Shown: positions 10,241 to 21,723 of the stretch, in pieces
Layout of the letters: every line of letters starts with the position of its first letter
How positions within the stretch are numbered: position 1 is the first letter of the stretch
The notes under the pieces: model-generated
Told to the model about the DNA's origin: nothing
Databases searched by the model: none
Seen by the model: the letters and a program-made list of their open reading frames with translations, nothing else
From: Acanthamoeba sp. SK_2022b
Taxonomy: Eukaryota; Discosea; Longamoebia; Acanthamoebidae
Direction: 5' to 3'
Length of the DNA: 22,286 bases
NCBI GenBank assembly: GCA_027943245.1
Contig: JANDJZ010000809.1
Coordinates: 1 to 22,286, forward strand
Translations under genes and position numbers: made by a program

Positions 10241-11417
10241 TCAACGACGGATGGCAGGGCGCACGAGCCAGGCGTCGTCAATGACGGCGCTGTCGCTGGA
10301 TCGCCTCATGGTCCAGTGAAGGTGGGTCGCGTTGTACACCTCGAAGTAGCCAAAGCCGTACTCCGACACCCTATCGGAAACGCACATACACACACGCGAG
10401 ATTGGTCCCAGGCGGCGTCTCGTCTAACGCCCCGGGGCGGGCAATAAGTCGACAACGAGAGAGGAAACGCACGACTTGGCCGCCCAGGCGGGCAGGGGCT
10501 GCTGCCAGTGCTTGTAGAGGCCCTCGCCGTTGCCGCCCACACCGTTGGTGATGTAGACAGGAGCATCAGCCGTCACGTTGCCCTTGTAGACCGGGTGCGT
10601 CCTCTCGTAGGCGTGCACGTGTCCTGGTGGTGGTTGTGTGGAGCCGCCACCCCGCAGCAAAGCGCGTGTGAGCTACCGGGTGGAGCATGACGTGGCGCCC
10701 CAGTTGCCGACACGCTGAGGAAGAGATTGGGAGGAGGGGTGTCGCCTGTACCCTGAAGAACCAGGTCGACCTTGTACTGGTAGAACAGGTCCTCGAAGCT
10801 CTCCTTCATCAGCCAGCCGTCCCACTGGTGCACTGCCGCAACAAAATTAAAATAAATTAATAGAGAATATAATCATCATTTCTATGAATAACGAAAAAGG
10901 TGGGTGACACGTACCGGTGTTGGAGCAGTACCAGGGGGAGTGCCAGAAGGCCACAACCCAGGGGGTCTTGGTCCGGTTGACGTTGCGCAGGTCCTGCTTG
11001 AGCCACACGTGCTGCGGCGACATCTCAAAGTACTCGAACGACTCCGAGTCAAGGGCGATGAAGTGGATGTTGCCATAGTCCCAGCTGTAGTACAGGTTGC
11101 CCCAGGTGCCGCCGCTCTGCACCGCTGCGAGAGCGAACAAATAAAATAAATTAAAACAAATAAATAAAATTAAAACGAATAGCGCTTCGGGTGGGCGGGG
11201 AAGTTACCAGGCATGGAGAAGCGGTAGATGAAGGGCAAGAGGAGGTCGATGAGCTCGTGGTTGCCCACGGCCACCATCCAGGGCAGGTGGCTGGCCAGCG
11301 GCTGCGTAAGCCTACCCCACACGTCCCAGATTTCTTGCACACCGTTGGCATAGCTGTCCCGTAGCGGTTCAATAACAGTTAACAGCAGAAACAGTGACGC
11401 AGTGCGTGCGTGCGTGC

Positions 11418-11461
<44 letters not shown>

Positions 11462-12209
11462 GGCGGGGGCAAGAGATGACGCTGAGGTTTGTATACCTGA
11501 TGTCGCCAGCATGGACAAGCAGATCAAAGTGAAGCTTCTGGTCGGCGGTCATCATCGCTGCCAGCACCTCCTTGGAGTCGGCGGTGGCGCCCTCGTCGCC
11601 GATTGACAGGATGCGGATGGGCCTGTCGGGGGTGGGGGCGACCTCGGGCTCGGTGGTGAACTGATAGAAGTCGCTCCAGCCACTCGCATCGTCGCCCACG
11701 CGGTACGAATAGCTACGTTGCCGTTCAATCAACATTTGGAGAACGCGTGAGCGAACGCTGGCGCAATCGAGGACAGAGGGAGTCGTACACAGTAGACGCG
11801 TTGAGATGGCGGAGAGTAGCGACTGCACGCGCACACGACAACTGGTCAGCGGCATACGTGCGCATAGTGAAAGGGCACATGTCGTACAATGAATCTGAGG
11901 CGAGGTGTAGAGGGGAATCCAAGGCATGTAGTAGTAGCTGGCCGTGCCCTCCACCACGTACTGACCGCACCCCGAGCACGTGTACTGCACCTTGCTTCCA
12001 GCGCTGCTCAACGTAGCCCAACCTACCACCATTTCGCCTTTCACGCCTGCACACAACCAAAATTAAACCAAGTTAATTGATTTAATTGGCGATCTTTGGA
12101 GATACGCACCGGTGACGGCCAGGCGGATCTGTTCGGGAGGGGCTGGGGCGGTGAAGCCTACCGCGAGGAAGAGGGCCAGCGAGGCGCACAAAAGCCACCG
12201 TTTCACCAT
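10241..12209 (-). CDS. Purple acid phosphatase, secreted (407 aa)
   Basis: This is a binuclear-metal phosphoesterase that hydrolyses phosphate monoesters, probably in lysosomal or extracellular space. Nine exons on the minus strand: 12209-12110, 12046-11888, 11822-11789, 11712-11497, 11353-11208, 11124-10915, 10832-10752, 10623-10476, 10370-10241, giving 408 codons with stop. An N-terminal signal peptide is visible (MVKRWLLCASLALFLAVGF). It is followed by a fibronectin-like PAP N-domain ending in YSYRVGDDASGWS. The catalytic domain has all five PAP metal-binding blocks: GDEG, GDISY, GNHE, FWHSPWY and GHVHAYERTHP. The C-terminal YGFGYFEVYN and HLHW are typical of the family. The length is usual for plant/amoeba-type PAPs. 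Exon 3 is only 34 nt, and the intron after exon 4 holds a CA/GA repeat. Confidence 0.95.
11402..11461. repeat. Compound microsatellite (TGCG)n-(TG)n-(AG)n
   Basis: Four or so TGCG units (11402-11418) run into a GT tract (about 11418-11440) and then an AG tract (about 11441-11461). The whole lies in the purple acid phosphatase intron 11496-11354, where the sense strand reads CT then CA. Confidence 0.88.
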
Positions 12210-12492
12210 CTTGCAAAGACGAAGATGGAACGCGGCAGTACACCAAACAGACAGATTGCACGAATATTTCTTGTCGACACTGAGCAGCAAGCCCCGACAT
12301 CAGGCAACTGCCGAGAGCTCCTCATCAACAGCACATGCGTTACCATTGGTTACAATAGAAAGGTGTCAGCACTCTGGTGACCTCGGGCTTGGGCTGGGGC
12401 CACAGTCTGAGGCCAGGTAATGGTGATGGGAATGGTGCCACAAGCACCAGGTGTGTGACCTCAACCATCTGGCGCGTTGGGGCAAAAGGATT
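12210..12492. other. Upstream region of purple acid phosphatase
   Basis: The stretch separates the purple acid phosphatase start codon from the 3' end of the first tRNA-Pro. It should hold the phosphatase promoter and 5' UTR. Short open frames here lack family features. I see no recognisable promoter element. Confidence 0.4.
12484..12487 (-). terminator. Pol III T4 terminator of tRNA-Pro copy 1
   Basis: Four T residues on the minus strand, five bases beyond the tRNA 3' end. The 14-base downstream sequence that includes them (AATCCTTTTGCCCC) is identical at the second copy. Confidence 0.7.
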
Positions 12493-12563
12493 GGGCGCCG
12501 CCCGGAATCGAACCGGGGCCTCTCGCACCCTAAGCGAGAATTTTACCACTTAACTACGGCGCC
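12493..12563 (-). tRNA. tRNA-Pro (anticodon AGG), copy 1
   Basis: A 71-nt cloverleaf on the minus strand, including the discriminator C. The 7-bp acceptor stem is GGCGCCG/CGGCGCC. The anticodon arm is CTCGC-TTAGGGT-GCGAG with anticodon AGG, and the T arm is CCCGG-TTCGATT-CCGGG. The A box (TAGTTAAGTGG) and B box (GGTTCGATTCC) fit Pol III promoters. There is no intron, and CCA is not encoded. It lies between the divergently transcribed purple acid phosphatase and histidine phosphatase genes and is identical to the copy at 18435-18505. Confidence 0.95.
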
Positions 12564-12906
12564 TGCTTATAATAAAATAAGTTTCAGCTTTTCTATTCTC
12601 TTGATATATCCCTTCCTGCATTTGTCCGTTCTTCCACCTCTTTGTAGCAGCTGTGAGAAGTTAATCACGTATGTAACCTACTGGCACTTGAGCAAAGATT
12701 TGTAGCCAAGCTGTTCCTTGAAGAACTGCTGATGGAGCTTTCTGGTAGTCAGGATGGCGTACCCTTTCACTTTGTATGCTATTCTATGCAAGATCTCCCT
12801 GTGTGGAGAGCAGTGGACCTGACGCCAGGCTGCCTTTAGCGCCACGTGGCCAATTTTTTGTCAGTGGGCAAAGCCACCGCGGAACACCCCACAAACACGC
12901 GCAGCC
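12564..12906. other. Intergenic: tRNA-Pro upstream flank and histidine phosphatase upstream region
   Basis: These 343 bases contain no convincing gene. The part next to the tRNA 5' end is AT-rich (about 12566-12605, with TATAATAAAATAA), as often found upstream of Pol III genes. The remainder should hold the promoter and 5' UTR of the phosphatase starting at 12907. Confidence 0.45.
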
Positions 12907-13963
12907 ATGAAGGCAACTCAAAGCACAGGAAGGAGCGTGAACTTGGCAGAGGTCAAGGTTGTGCACTTCATTCGGCATGGAGAGGCAGAACACAACGTTG
13001 CCGCCCGACTCCACGGCAGACAAGAGTATCGCAAGGTTGCTCCTTTCCACTCATTTATAGAAACATGCACAAAGATTGGTAACCCTGCACTTGCCGGGGC
13101 GTGCAGTGGGAGTTTTTGGATGCGCCCCTGACCGAGAAGGGCAGGGAGCAAGCTCGCGAGGCCCGCACCGTGCTACTCAACCAAATGAAGCCACAGGTAC
13201 GCGCATTGCAGTCTTCTGGCGCCTGTGTGCGAAGCGGGCCTCACCTGGCCTTCTTCATCTCGTGTCCGTGGCGGCAGGTGGTGCTGGTGTCGCCCCTCAC
13301 CCGCACGCTACAGACCGCCCAGGAGATCTTTCAACCGCACAACGAAGAGGTTCGTTCCAGCTGAACGTGGCTCAGCGCTCGATGCCATCGCTCACTTTCC
13401 ACCTCCAGAGGCAGCCGCGCTACGAGGTGTGGGAGAGCATCCGCGAGCGCATCGGACAGAACCCGTGCGACAAGCGAAGGAAGGTGTCCGAGATCAAGCC
13501 GCAGTTTCCCCTCTTCTCCTTCGATCGCATGCAGGACGACGACGACCAGCTCTGGGGCGACCTGCGCGAGTCCACCGACGACCTTCTCCAGCGCGCTCGC
13601 ACCTTCCTCCAGGCCCTGCGCCAGCGCGAAGGTCTCCTGTCATCTCTCTCCTCTCTCAGCGTGTTGGTCTTGTGGCTCACCAACTTGCACGGCCACACAG
13701 AGAACTGCATCGCCGTCGTATCGCACAGCGCGTTCCTGACGGCCCTGTTCGTGGTGCTCACCACGGAGGAGGGCCTCAAGAACAATGGCGTCCCGAACGT
13801 GACGGCCGCCTCGTCGCCCGACACCATCGCCAGCCCGCGGGCGGAGCACAGTGGAGCGGTCGACGGACACGTCGATGGCCAGCTCGACATAAAGACCAAG
13901 AAGGAGAAGGTCTACTTCCTCAACGGCGAGGTCAAGTCCGTCGTGCTGCTTCCTGCTTGCTGA
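12907..13963 (+). CDS. Histidine phosphatase, phosphoglycerate-mutase-like (258 aa)
   Basis: A member of the histidine phosphatase superfamily, which uses a phospho-histidine intermediate; the substrate cannot be told from sequence. Five exons: 12907-13035, 13107-13196, 13278-13349, 13409-13631, 13701-13963, giving 259 codons with stop. The catalytic RHG motif is HFIRHGEAEHNVA near residue 20. Further family blocks are DAPLTEKGREQA, VSPLTRTLQTAQE, GQNPCDKRR and the second catalytic His in VVSHSAFL. The pattern resembles the eukaryotic phosphoglycerate-mutase-like proteins that share PCDKRR, rather than glycolytic dPGM. There is no signal peptide. The region after SHSAF has a low-complexity insert (about residues 190-230) before the last strand KVYFLNGEVKSV. 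The start is the first ATG in frame; 111 bases separate the stop from the next gene. Confidence 0.92.
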
Positions 13964-16044
<2,081 letters not shown>

Positions 16045-16124
16045 CACCATTTGAAGAAGTAGTCGAAGTAGTCGAAGAAAAAGTCTTTGGTGGGGGGGGG
16101 GGCACTCGAAAGCCTGGCCTGTCT

Positions 16125-18163
16125 CTAATTTGCCAGGCTGCTCCTCCGCTCTGCGTTCTTGGTGCCTATGTCCTCTACGCGTGGAACAGAGCACGCATCA
16201 GCCAACCCTCGATCAAGTGGGTGTGCGTGCGTGCCCGTTTGTGAGGTGTGGTGGGCATACCTTCGTTGGTGGCTGCGGCGAAGGTGCCGGGTAGCGATTT
16301 GGGGGGGTGTGGCCGGTTGGCGCAGGCCTGCCTGCGTGACCCGTGCTTCAAGCCCTTCTGCAGACCGTCCATGAAGTTGAGGCAGTACGTACACGGCTGC
16401 ACGACACGACCCGCGCGTTCGTGCGATCGACCGAGTGTGTGCATGTGAGAGAGAGAGAGAGAGGAGAGTGTGTGTGAGAGGTCGTCGCAATCTGAGCGCA
16501 CGAGCTCGCCGGACGGTACCGAGTCGATGGGACACCAGGACAGGCGGTGGGACTGGTGCTGCGTGTTCACTTTGCTTGCCGTAACCCACGACTGGCCGCG
16601 CCCCTCCTTCTCCTCCTTCTCCTCCTTCTCCTCCTTCTCCTCCTTCTCCTCCTTCTCCTCCTTCTCCTCCTTCTCCTCCTTCTCCTCCTTCTCCTCCTTG
16701 CCCCTCCCCTTCACCTTCTCCTTCTTCAGGCGTTTCCTCTCTCTCCTCTCCTTCCTTCTCCTCTCCTTCTCCTCCTTCCTCAGGCGCTTCCTCTCTCTCC
16801 TCTCCTTCCTTCTCTTCTCCTTCTCTCTCCTCTCCTCCTCCTCCTCTCCCTCTCCCCGGCTCCGTTTCCGTCTGCGCGAGGCGGCCGCCCCCCCACCGGT
16901 CGACGACTGCGGCCCGGAGGAGGAGGGGGAAGGGGAAGGGTGGCCTCCGTCGTCGCAGCCGCGGTGCAGGCCATAGACCTCGACCTCCGCCTCGCCGTCC
17001 ACCAGCGGTTCGCCGGCGGTCGCCCCCTGCTCCTCCTCCCTCACCTCCTCCTCCTCCTCCATTTCAGTGGCGTGGTCGCCATCGTCGCCGTAGTCGTCGG
17101 TGGGCTCCTCCTCTTCCTCCTCTCCCCTCGCGACAATGGACCACCGCCTCTGCTTCCCTTTGAGCATCACGCGCCACTGGCTCTGGTCATCGTCCGCCGG
17201 GCCGGCCGCCGCGCTCGCCTGCTCCCCTTCCTCCTCTTCCTCCTCCTCCTCCTCCCCTTCCTCCTTCTCCTCCTCCTCCTCTTCCTCATCCTCCTCCTCT
17301 TCCTCCTCCTCCTCCTCCTGTTCTATCCCCTCCTCCTCATCCTCCCCCTCGTCTGCTTCACCGCCGCCGTCGGCGCTCGTGGCGGTCGGCGCTGGCTCGG
17401 TGGCTTCTTCTGCTGCGGCCGCCGTAGTCGTTTTGGGCATGGCCCTACGGTCGTGCTCGGGCTGTGTGCTATCGTCGTCGTCGAGATCGGGCGTGGCGTC
17501 GGCGCCTTCCCCGCCGCTCTCGTCGCTCTCGTCAAAGAAGCCACTGGGCAGGAGGGGATCGAGAGAGGAGGGGCTCGGCTGCCGCACGCAACGCGACGGC
17601 GCGAAACGGTCGTCGGCCCCTGCAGGGTGGCCGCCGTCTTCTCCTCCGCCAGGGCGAGGATGACACACGTCTGCCGGGCTGTGGGCGCGGGCGGCGTGCG
17701 GGCTGCCCGCGCTGGGGTAGTCGTCGGCGTGGTCACCGGTGGTGGGCGGCAGCGGCGCCGCCGCCTCCTCTGGGGACGAGTGCCAGGAGTCGCCCGTGTC
17801 AAAGACAAAGAAGGGCTGCGGGTCCATGGCGGTAGTCGTAGTTGTACTGGTACAGCTTTCGCTGTCTTTAGGTTCTGCTTCTATCTCCTCCTTCTCGCCC
17901 TCGTGCTGCTCGGTGTCCTTCTCTGACGGCTCGTCGTCGTCGCTGCGGCCCAGTCGTGGGCCACGCGCACCGGTCCGCAGGGCCAGTTGGCGCAGCCGGC
18001 GCTGGTCGCGGCGGCGCAGACGGTGCAGCACGCGCACCTCCTCCACGAGCCCCGCCACAATACATTCGAGCTGCTGCACTTGCTGCTCCAGCTCCGCTAC
18101 CCCAATCGCTGGCGATGCGCTCGCATCCTCTTGCCGACCTTCGTATGGCGGTTTGGCCTCCAT
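16125..18163 (-). CDS. Glu/Lys-rich low-complexity protein with short Cys-containing tail (587 aa)
   Basis: I do not recognise the gene. Three exons on the minus strand are proposed: 18163-16586, 16396-16261 and 16174-16125, giving 588 codons with stop and consistent phases. Residues about 20-65 form a predicted coiled coil beginning VAELEQQVQQLE and running into an Arg-rich stretch. An acidic, Ser/Thr-rich region follows, then a near-pure Glu block (about residues 275-320), then basic RERKRLRKEEKERR-type repeats and a KEE triplet array. The tail encoded by exon 2 is less simple, with PCTYCLNFMDGLQKGLKHG followed by ACANR and PPKSLPG. A nuclear or nucleolar role is plausible from composition but unproven. 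An unspliced ORF continues past exon 1 through CT repeats, but splicing gives a cleaner model. Its stop faces the TFB1M-like stop across 80 bases. Confidence 0.65.
16611..16698. repeat. 9-bp coding repeat (sense AAGGAGGAG)
   Basis: About ten tandem copies of a 9-bp unit, encoding repeated Lys-Glu-Glu on the minus strand inside exon 1 of the Glu/Lys-rich gene. Copies are nearly identical at the nucleotide level, which points to recent expansion. The unit is a multiple of three, so length changes keep the frame. Confidence 0.9.
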
Positions 18164-18434
18164 CTTTCTGTGCGCTCTTCTTCCGTCCTTTCTCGTTAAT
18201 AATTTTTAATATCTTTTTTTTCAACGGGTCACCAGCTTTGGCGCCTTTTCTCTGCCACATTCTAGCTGTATTACTCAAGATGGAACTGGTAAAAGCAAAC
18301 AACTATCTCAACTGTGTAAGAAGAGGTGACACCATGTCCTTGGACCGTCAACTATCGAGCAGCGTCCGGGAACTGAAATAAGATAAAATAAATATATAAA
18401 TATACTAACTAATGAATTTGCAATTTTTTAAGAA
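18164..18434. other. Intergenic: upstream of Glu/Lys-rich gene and 5' flank of tRNA-Pro copy 2
   Basis: This stretch separates two divergent transcription units. The part next to the tRNA (about 18376-18430) is very AT-rich, with TATATAAATATA-type sequence, resembling a Pol III upstream flank. No protein-coding gene is supported; a short plus-strand open frame from 18280 lacks family features. Confidence 0.45.
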
Positions 18435-18505
18435 GGCGCCGTAGTTAAGTGGTAAAATTCTCGCTTAGGGTGCGAGAGGCCCCGGTTCGATTCCGGGCGG
18501 CGCCC
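18435..18505 (+). tRNA. tRNA-Pro (anticodon AGG), copy 2
   Basis: Identical over 71 nt to the minus-strand copy at 12493-12563 and in the opposite orientation. Acceptor, anticodon (AGG) and T arms are complete, the internal A and B boxes are intact, and there is no intron. It lies upstream of the Swi5-like gene on the same strand, in the gap between two divergent protein genes. Confidence 0.95.
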
Positions 18506-18510
18506 AATCC

Positions 18511-18514
18511 TTTT
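18511..18514 (+). terminator. Pol III T4 terminator of tRNA-Pro copy 2
   Basis: A run of four T residues begins six bases after the tRNA discriminator base. It sits in a 14-base flank that matches the one downstream of copy 1. Confidence 0.7.
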
Positions 18515-18590
18515 GCCCCTACGTGCCTTGCGCGTCGCCACAAGGTACCTCCGAGGGCCCTTTCCGGAAGTCCAAGATGACTCGAAGGAT

Positions 18591-19254
18591 ATGGACACAC
18601 AAGAGGGCGTGGTAGCGTTTGTGCAAGAGGCTGGACGCCCCTGCACGGTGGAGGAGGTTGTGCAAGGTCGCTCGCTCTCCCTTGCTGAGTGCCAGCAAGT
18701 CCTAGCCAGTGCAGTACTTGCTCACCAGCTGTATGAACCTTCACCCCCCCCCCCCAAATCCATAACCGCTTAATCTTCTGTGATCTGCACAGATGTAGTG
18801 AGGTCGTGACGTTTGGAGAGGACGAGCTGCGCCTCTACTGGCACCCGACCATGACCGCCAGCCACGCGGACACGGAGAAGGCGGCCGAGCTTGCTGCCCT
18901 GCGAAGTCGTCTGCAGGAGCTCGACGCACAGATCGCCCAGCACGCATCCAAAGAAACGTAAGAACGCGCTCTACACGCACAGCACAAGGGGAGAAAGGTG
19001 GCTGACCTGCTTTGGGGGGACAGGGCCTACGACAAGGAGATAGGCGCGCACATGGAACGGGTGCACGACTACAACGAGCTCAAGGACGTGGCGCAAGCCC
19101 TCATGGGCCGTCTGGCCACCATCGAAGGACTCCTCACCCGCGACCTCTACAAACGGTAACCCCCCCCCCACCAAAATCCAAACGTTGTCCTCTACTCTCT
19201 TTTGACCTCATCACCACCACGTCGTCCAGATATGACTTGGACTTGGAGGATTGA
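18591..19254 (+). CDS. SWI5: Swi5-like DNA recombination/repair mediator (153 aa)
   Basis: In the family, Swi5 pairs with Sfr1/Mei5 to stabilise Rad51 filaments. Four exons: 18591-18730, 18793-18957, 19024-19155, 19230-19254, giving 154 codons with stop. The C-terminal half is the Swi5 domain: a heptad helix (LRSRLQELDAQIAQH), then MERVHDYNELKDVAQALMGR, then a segment ending TRDLYKRYDLDLED. This matches the family's HEYND-K-D-Q---G-LA order and its acidic C-terminus. The first 65 residues (about MDTQEGVVAFVQEAG to ELRLYW) look like a small helix-turn-helix or winged-helix module, not part of the core Swi5 domain. The start is the only in-frame ATG after the tRNA; a further upstream exon cannot be excluded. 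Confidence 0.85.
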
Positions 19255-19707
19255 GCTGGGGATAGAGGAGTCGTCACGTTTCATGTACATACAGAGCAGA
19301 GCAGAGCAGCAGAGAATGTATGTGAGGTGTAAGATTGTGGGTAAGATTTATTTGGGGCCAATCCCAACAAGCACCAGCAGCCTGCGTACCTCCTCCTTCT
19401 CCTATTCACACTTGTGTGGAATCCATCACGCATCGTCTTCCCCTCCCCCCGCCGCCACCTACGATGCTTCTCCTCCCCTCCCCTCCCCTCCCCCCTCCCT
19501 CTCCTGCTCCGCTCCTTACAATCTAACATCGCAGAGGCGCCCTATTATCTGCAACCAGAAGAGAGAGAGAGAGAGAGGTCATTTAGTACACACAAGCTGC
19601 CACCGCACACGCGCAAAAGAGGGGGGGCGAGCAGAAGGGCCGTACATCTCCGCTTGCCGCAAGATGAGTTGGCTGTGCTGCAGTCTCGGTGGGCTGCACA
19701 GGAGAGC
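19255..19707. other. Intergenic between convergent genes
   Basis: These 453 bases lie between the stops of the Swi5-like gene (plus) and the SAP gene (minus) and should hold both 3' UTRs. Visible are a C/T-rich tract (about 19437-19512) and a short GA repeat (about 19560-19577). Long open frames here on the plus strand are low-complexity and continue antisense to the SAP gene, so they are not called. Confidence 0.5.
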
Positions 19708-20216
19708 TCAGCCCTGGCTCGTCCCCGCCTCCGCCTCTGCCGCCGCTTCGCTGTTTGGCTGCTCTGCGGAGGCGTCCATTCGCTCAACGCCGGCCTTGGC
19801 TTTCTCCTCTTCCTGCTTCTCCTCCTGCTGTTGTTGTTGTTGGCCGTCGTCGCCCGTCCTCTCCCTGCCCTCCTCCCTCGCGTCTGCTCCTCCGTGTTCG
19901 GCGTCGTGGCCGTTGTCCCCGTCCTCGAGCTTGGGCCTCTTGGCGGGCCCCTGCTGCTCGTCCGGGTCGCCGGCCTCCTCCTCCCTGGCATCGCCGCCCT
20001 CCTCGTCGTCCCTGTTGTTGCCGTTGTTGTTGGCATCGGCGTCCGCCTCCGCGCCGCTCCTCCTCCGCTTGGACCCGCCCTTGCCCTTCTTCTTCGCGCC
20101 CTTCTTCCCGGGCTCCTCTTTGAGCCCCGTCTCCAGGTACGCGATTATCCTCTTGATCAAAATCGGCTTCTTGCCTGCCATCCACCCACCACTCGCCACG
20201 TCAGCACGCACACATG

Positions 20217-20268
<52 letters not shown>

Positions 20269-21723
20269 TGAAAGAGAGAGAGAGAGAGAGGGTGAAGACG
20301 TGTACCAGTTGAGGAAAGTCCTTCCTTCTTGCAATACTTTTGGAGATCGGTGAGGTTAAATAAGTTGTGCAGGTCCTCTCGCGTCATCCCTGCACGGCCC
20401 ACGCGACGACGACGACGACGTTGGCACGCGTGAGGGACAATGGTCAGCAAGCCCCCCATTTCTCTTCCACTGTGCCGCAGGCACGCACGCACGACAGATC
20501 TCGGGCCCAGCACGGAGCGGTGTGCGCGCGTGCGCGTGTGGGCGGGGTGGAGAGGAGTGGAGTAGAGTAGAGTGGCCGGCGTACCCTTCTTGATGGTGGA
20601 TAGTGGTGGCGCGACGTACTTGGCGCGGCCTCGTCCACCCTCCCTCTCCTCGGGCGACTCCTCGTCCATCTCGTCCTCCTCGGCCTCGGCCTCCTTCTTG
20701 GCCTTCTCCTCCTTCTCCCGGCGCTCCTTCTCCTTCCTCTCCTTTTCCTTTTCTTTCTCTTTCTCTTTCTCCTTTTCCTTTCTCTCCTTCTCCTTCTCTC
20801 GCTCCCGCTCCTCCTTCTTCTCCTTGGCCGCCTGCTGCTTCCTGCTCGAGCTCGAGCTTGAAGTGGCGTTCGACGACGATGACGACGACGACGAGCTCTT
20901 CTTCTTTGAAGACTTCTTCTCGCCCGTCTCCTCTTCGATCTCCTCCAGCGGTTCCAGCTCGAAAATGTGCACCTGGTGCACACACACACAGCGAGAGAGA
21001 GAGAGAGAGAGAGCAGTCGCGCGTTAGAACAGATGTAGCAAAGCGAGCTGCGTGGGGTGAGCGAGAACGGTGACTGCGAGATCGCGCAGTTGTCCAGGGC
21101 AACAATAGAGAGAGAGAGAGAGGAGAAGAGAAGAGAAGGCCACCGCGAAAGAGAGATAGAGAATCTCACTGGAGAAGAGAGAGAAAGAGAGAAGCGAAGG
21201 CGGGGGAGTGCCATACCATGAGGCGCTCAACGAGGACCTTCTTGGTGCCGTTGGTCTTGAGGTCGAGCTGCTCGCACCATTTCTTGAGGAGAGGGGGCGT
21301 GAGGGAGTGGAAGAATCTCTTGGTGCCGGTGAGCATGATTTCGTCGGTGATCTGCTGGGCCATGGAGTCGCGGGTGCCCTCCTCGAGCAGCAGTATGCGG
21401 CAGAACTCCTTGAGGAGCGCCACGGGGCACGAGCCGAGGAACTTGTCGAGACCCATGTCCTTGATGGCCTCGTAGAGGCGGGGCTTGGCCCCGCGGCCGT
21501 CGCTGATCTTGGCCGCTTTGCACGCTTGATCGATGTACTCATCCTCTACGCTGTCCAGGAAGACTTCGATTCCTACCTCGATCACCTTGTCCCCAATACG
21601 CACCAGCACGACGGGCTTCTTCGAATCAGGGTTGCCCTTGTTTGCTCGCAGCGATTCTTTGAGCGTCTCTAGCGAGACCTTCTGGCCCGCTTCCTCCAGC
21701 TCGTGCGTGTCCCGGGTCGTCAT
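19708..21723 (-). CDS. SAP-domain protein with multiple SAP-like motifs (481 aa)
   Basis: SAP motifs are helix-extended-loop-helix DNA/RNA-binding modules found in chromatin and RNA-processing proteins. Four exons on the minus strand: 21723-21217, 20972-20585, 20389-20306, 20174-19708, giving 482 codons with stop. The clearest SAP motifs are at residues about 142-169 (LLKKWCEQLDLKTNGTKKV, then LVERL) and about 300-336 (LTDLQKYCKKEGLSSTG, then KKPILIKRI). Two weaker SAP-like helices precede them: residues 62-95 (containing GRGAKPRLYEAI) and 100-131 (LLKEFCRILLLEEGTRDS). Between the two clear motifs lie a poly-Ser run and a charged KEK/REKE helix. The C-terminal third is basic, then acidic, with a Gln run and a KRPKLED-like possible nuclear signal. 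A nuclear location is inferred. The specific orthologue is not recognised. Confidence 0.85.
20219..20291. repeat. (GT)n-(GA)n microsatellite
   Basis: About 24 GT units followed by about ten GA units on the plus strand, in the SAP gene intron 20305-20175. The sense strand reads CT then CA. Confidence 0.9.
20980..21014. repeat. Short (CA)n-(GA)n tract
   Basis: A few CA units (20980-20990) followed by about 11 GA units (20992-21013), at the acceptor end of the first SAP gene intron (21216-20973). The same intron has more GA-rich sequence at about 21102-21203. Confidence 0.8.

Noticed and set aside
12340..12705. Open frames crossing the first tRNA-Pro
   Set aside because: They read through the tRNA gene and have no protein-family features.
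16547..17926. 459-aa open frame on the plus strand, rich in Leu and Pro
   Set aside because: It is antisense to the Glu/Lys-rich gene; poly-Leu arises from reading the complement of GAG/AAG repeats, and it has no domain.
18280..18381. Small plus-strand ORF (starting MELVKANNYL) as an upstream Swi5 exon or separate gene
   Set aside because: It would require splicing across a complete tRNA gene, has no family features, and sits in AT-rich flank.
19202..20353. 383-aa open frame on the plus strand, rich in Ser and Pro
   Set aside because: It overlaps the last exon of the Swi5-like gene and runs antisense through the SAP gene and a GT repeat; composition is low-complexity only.
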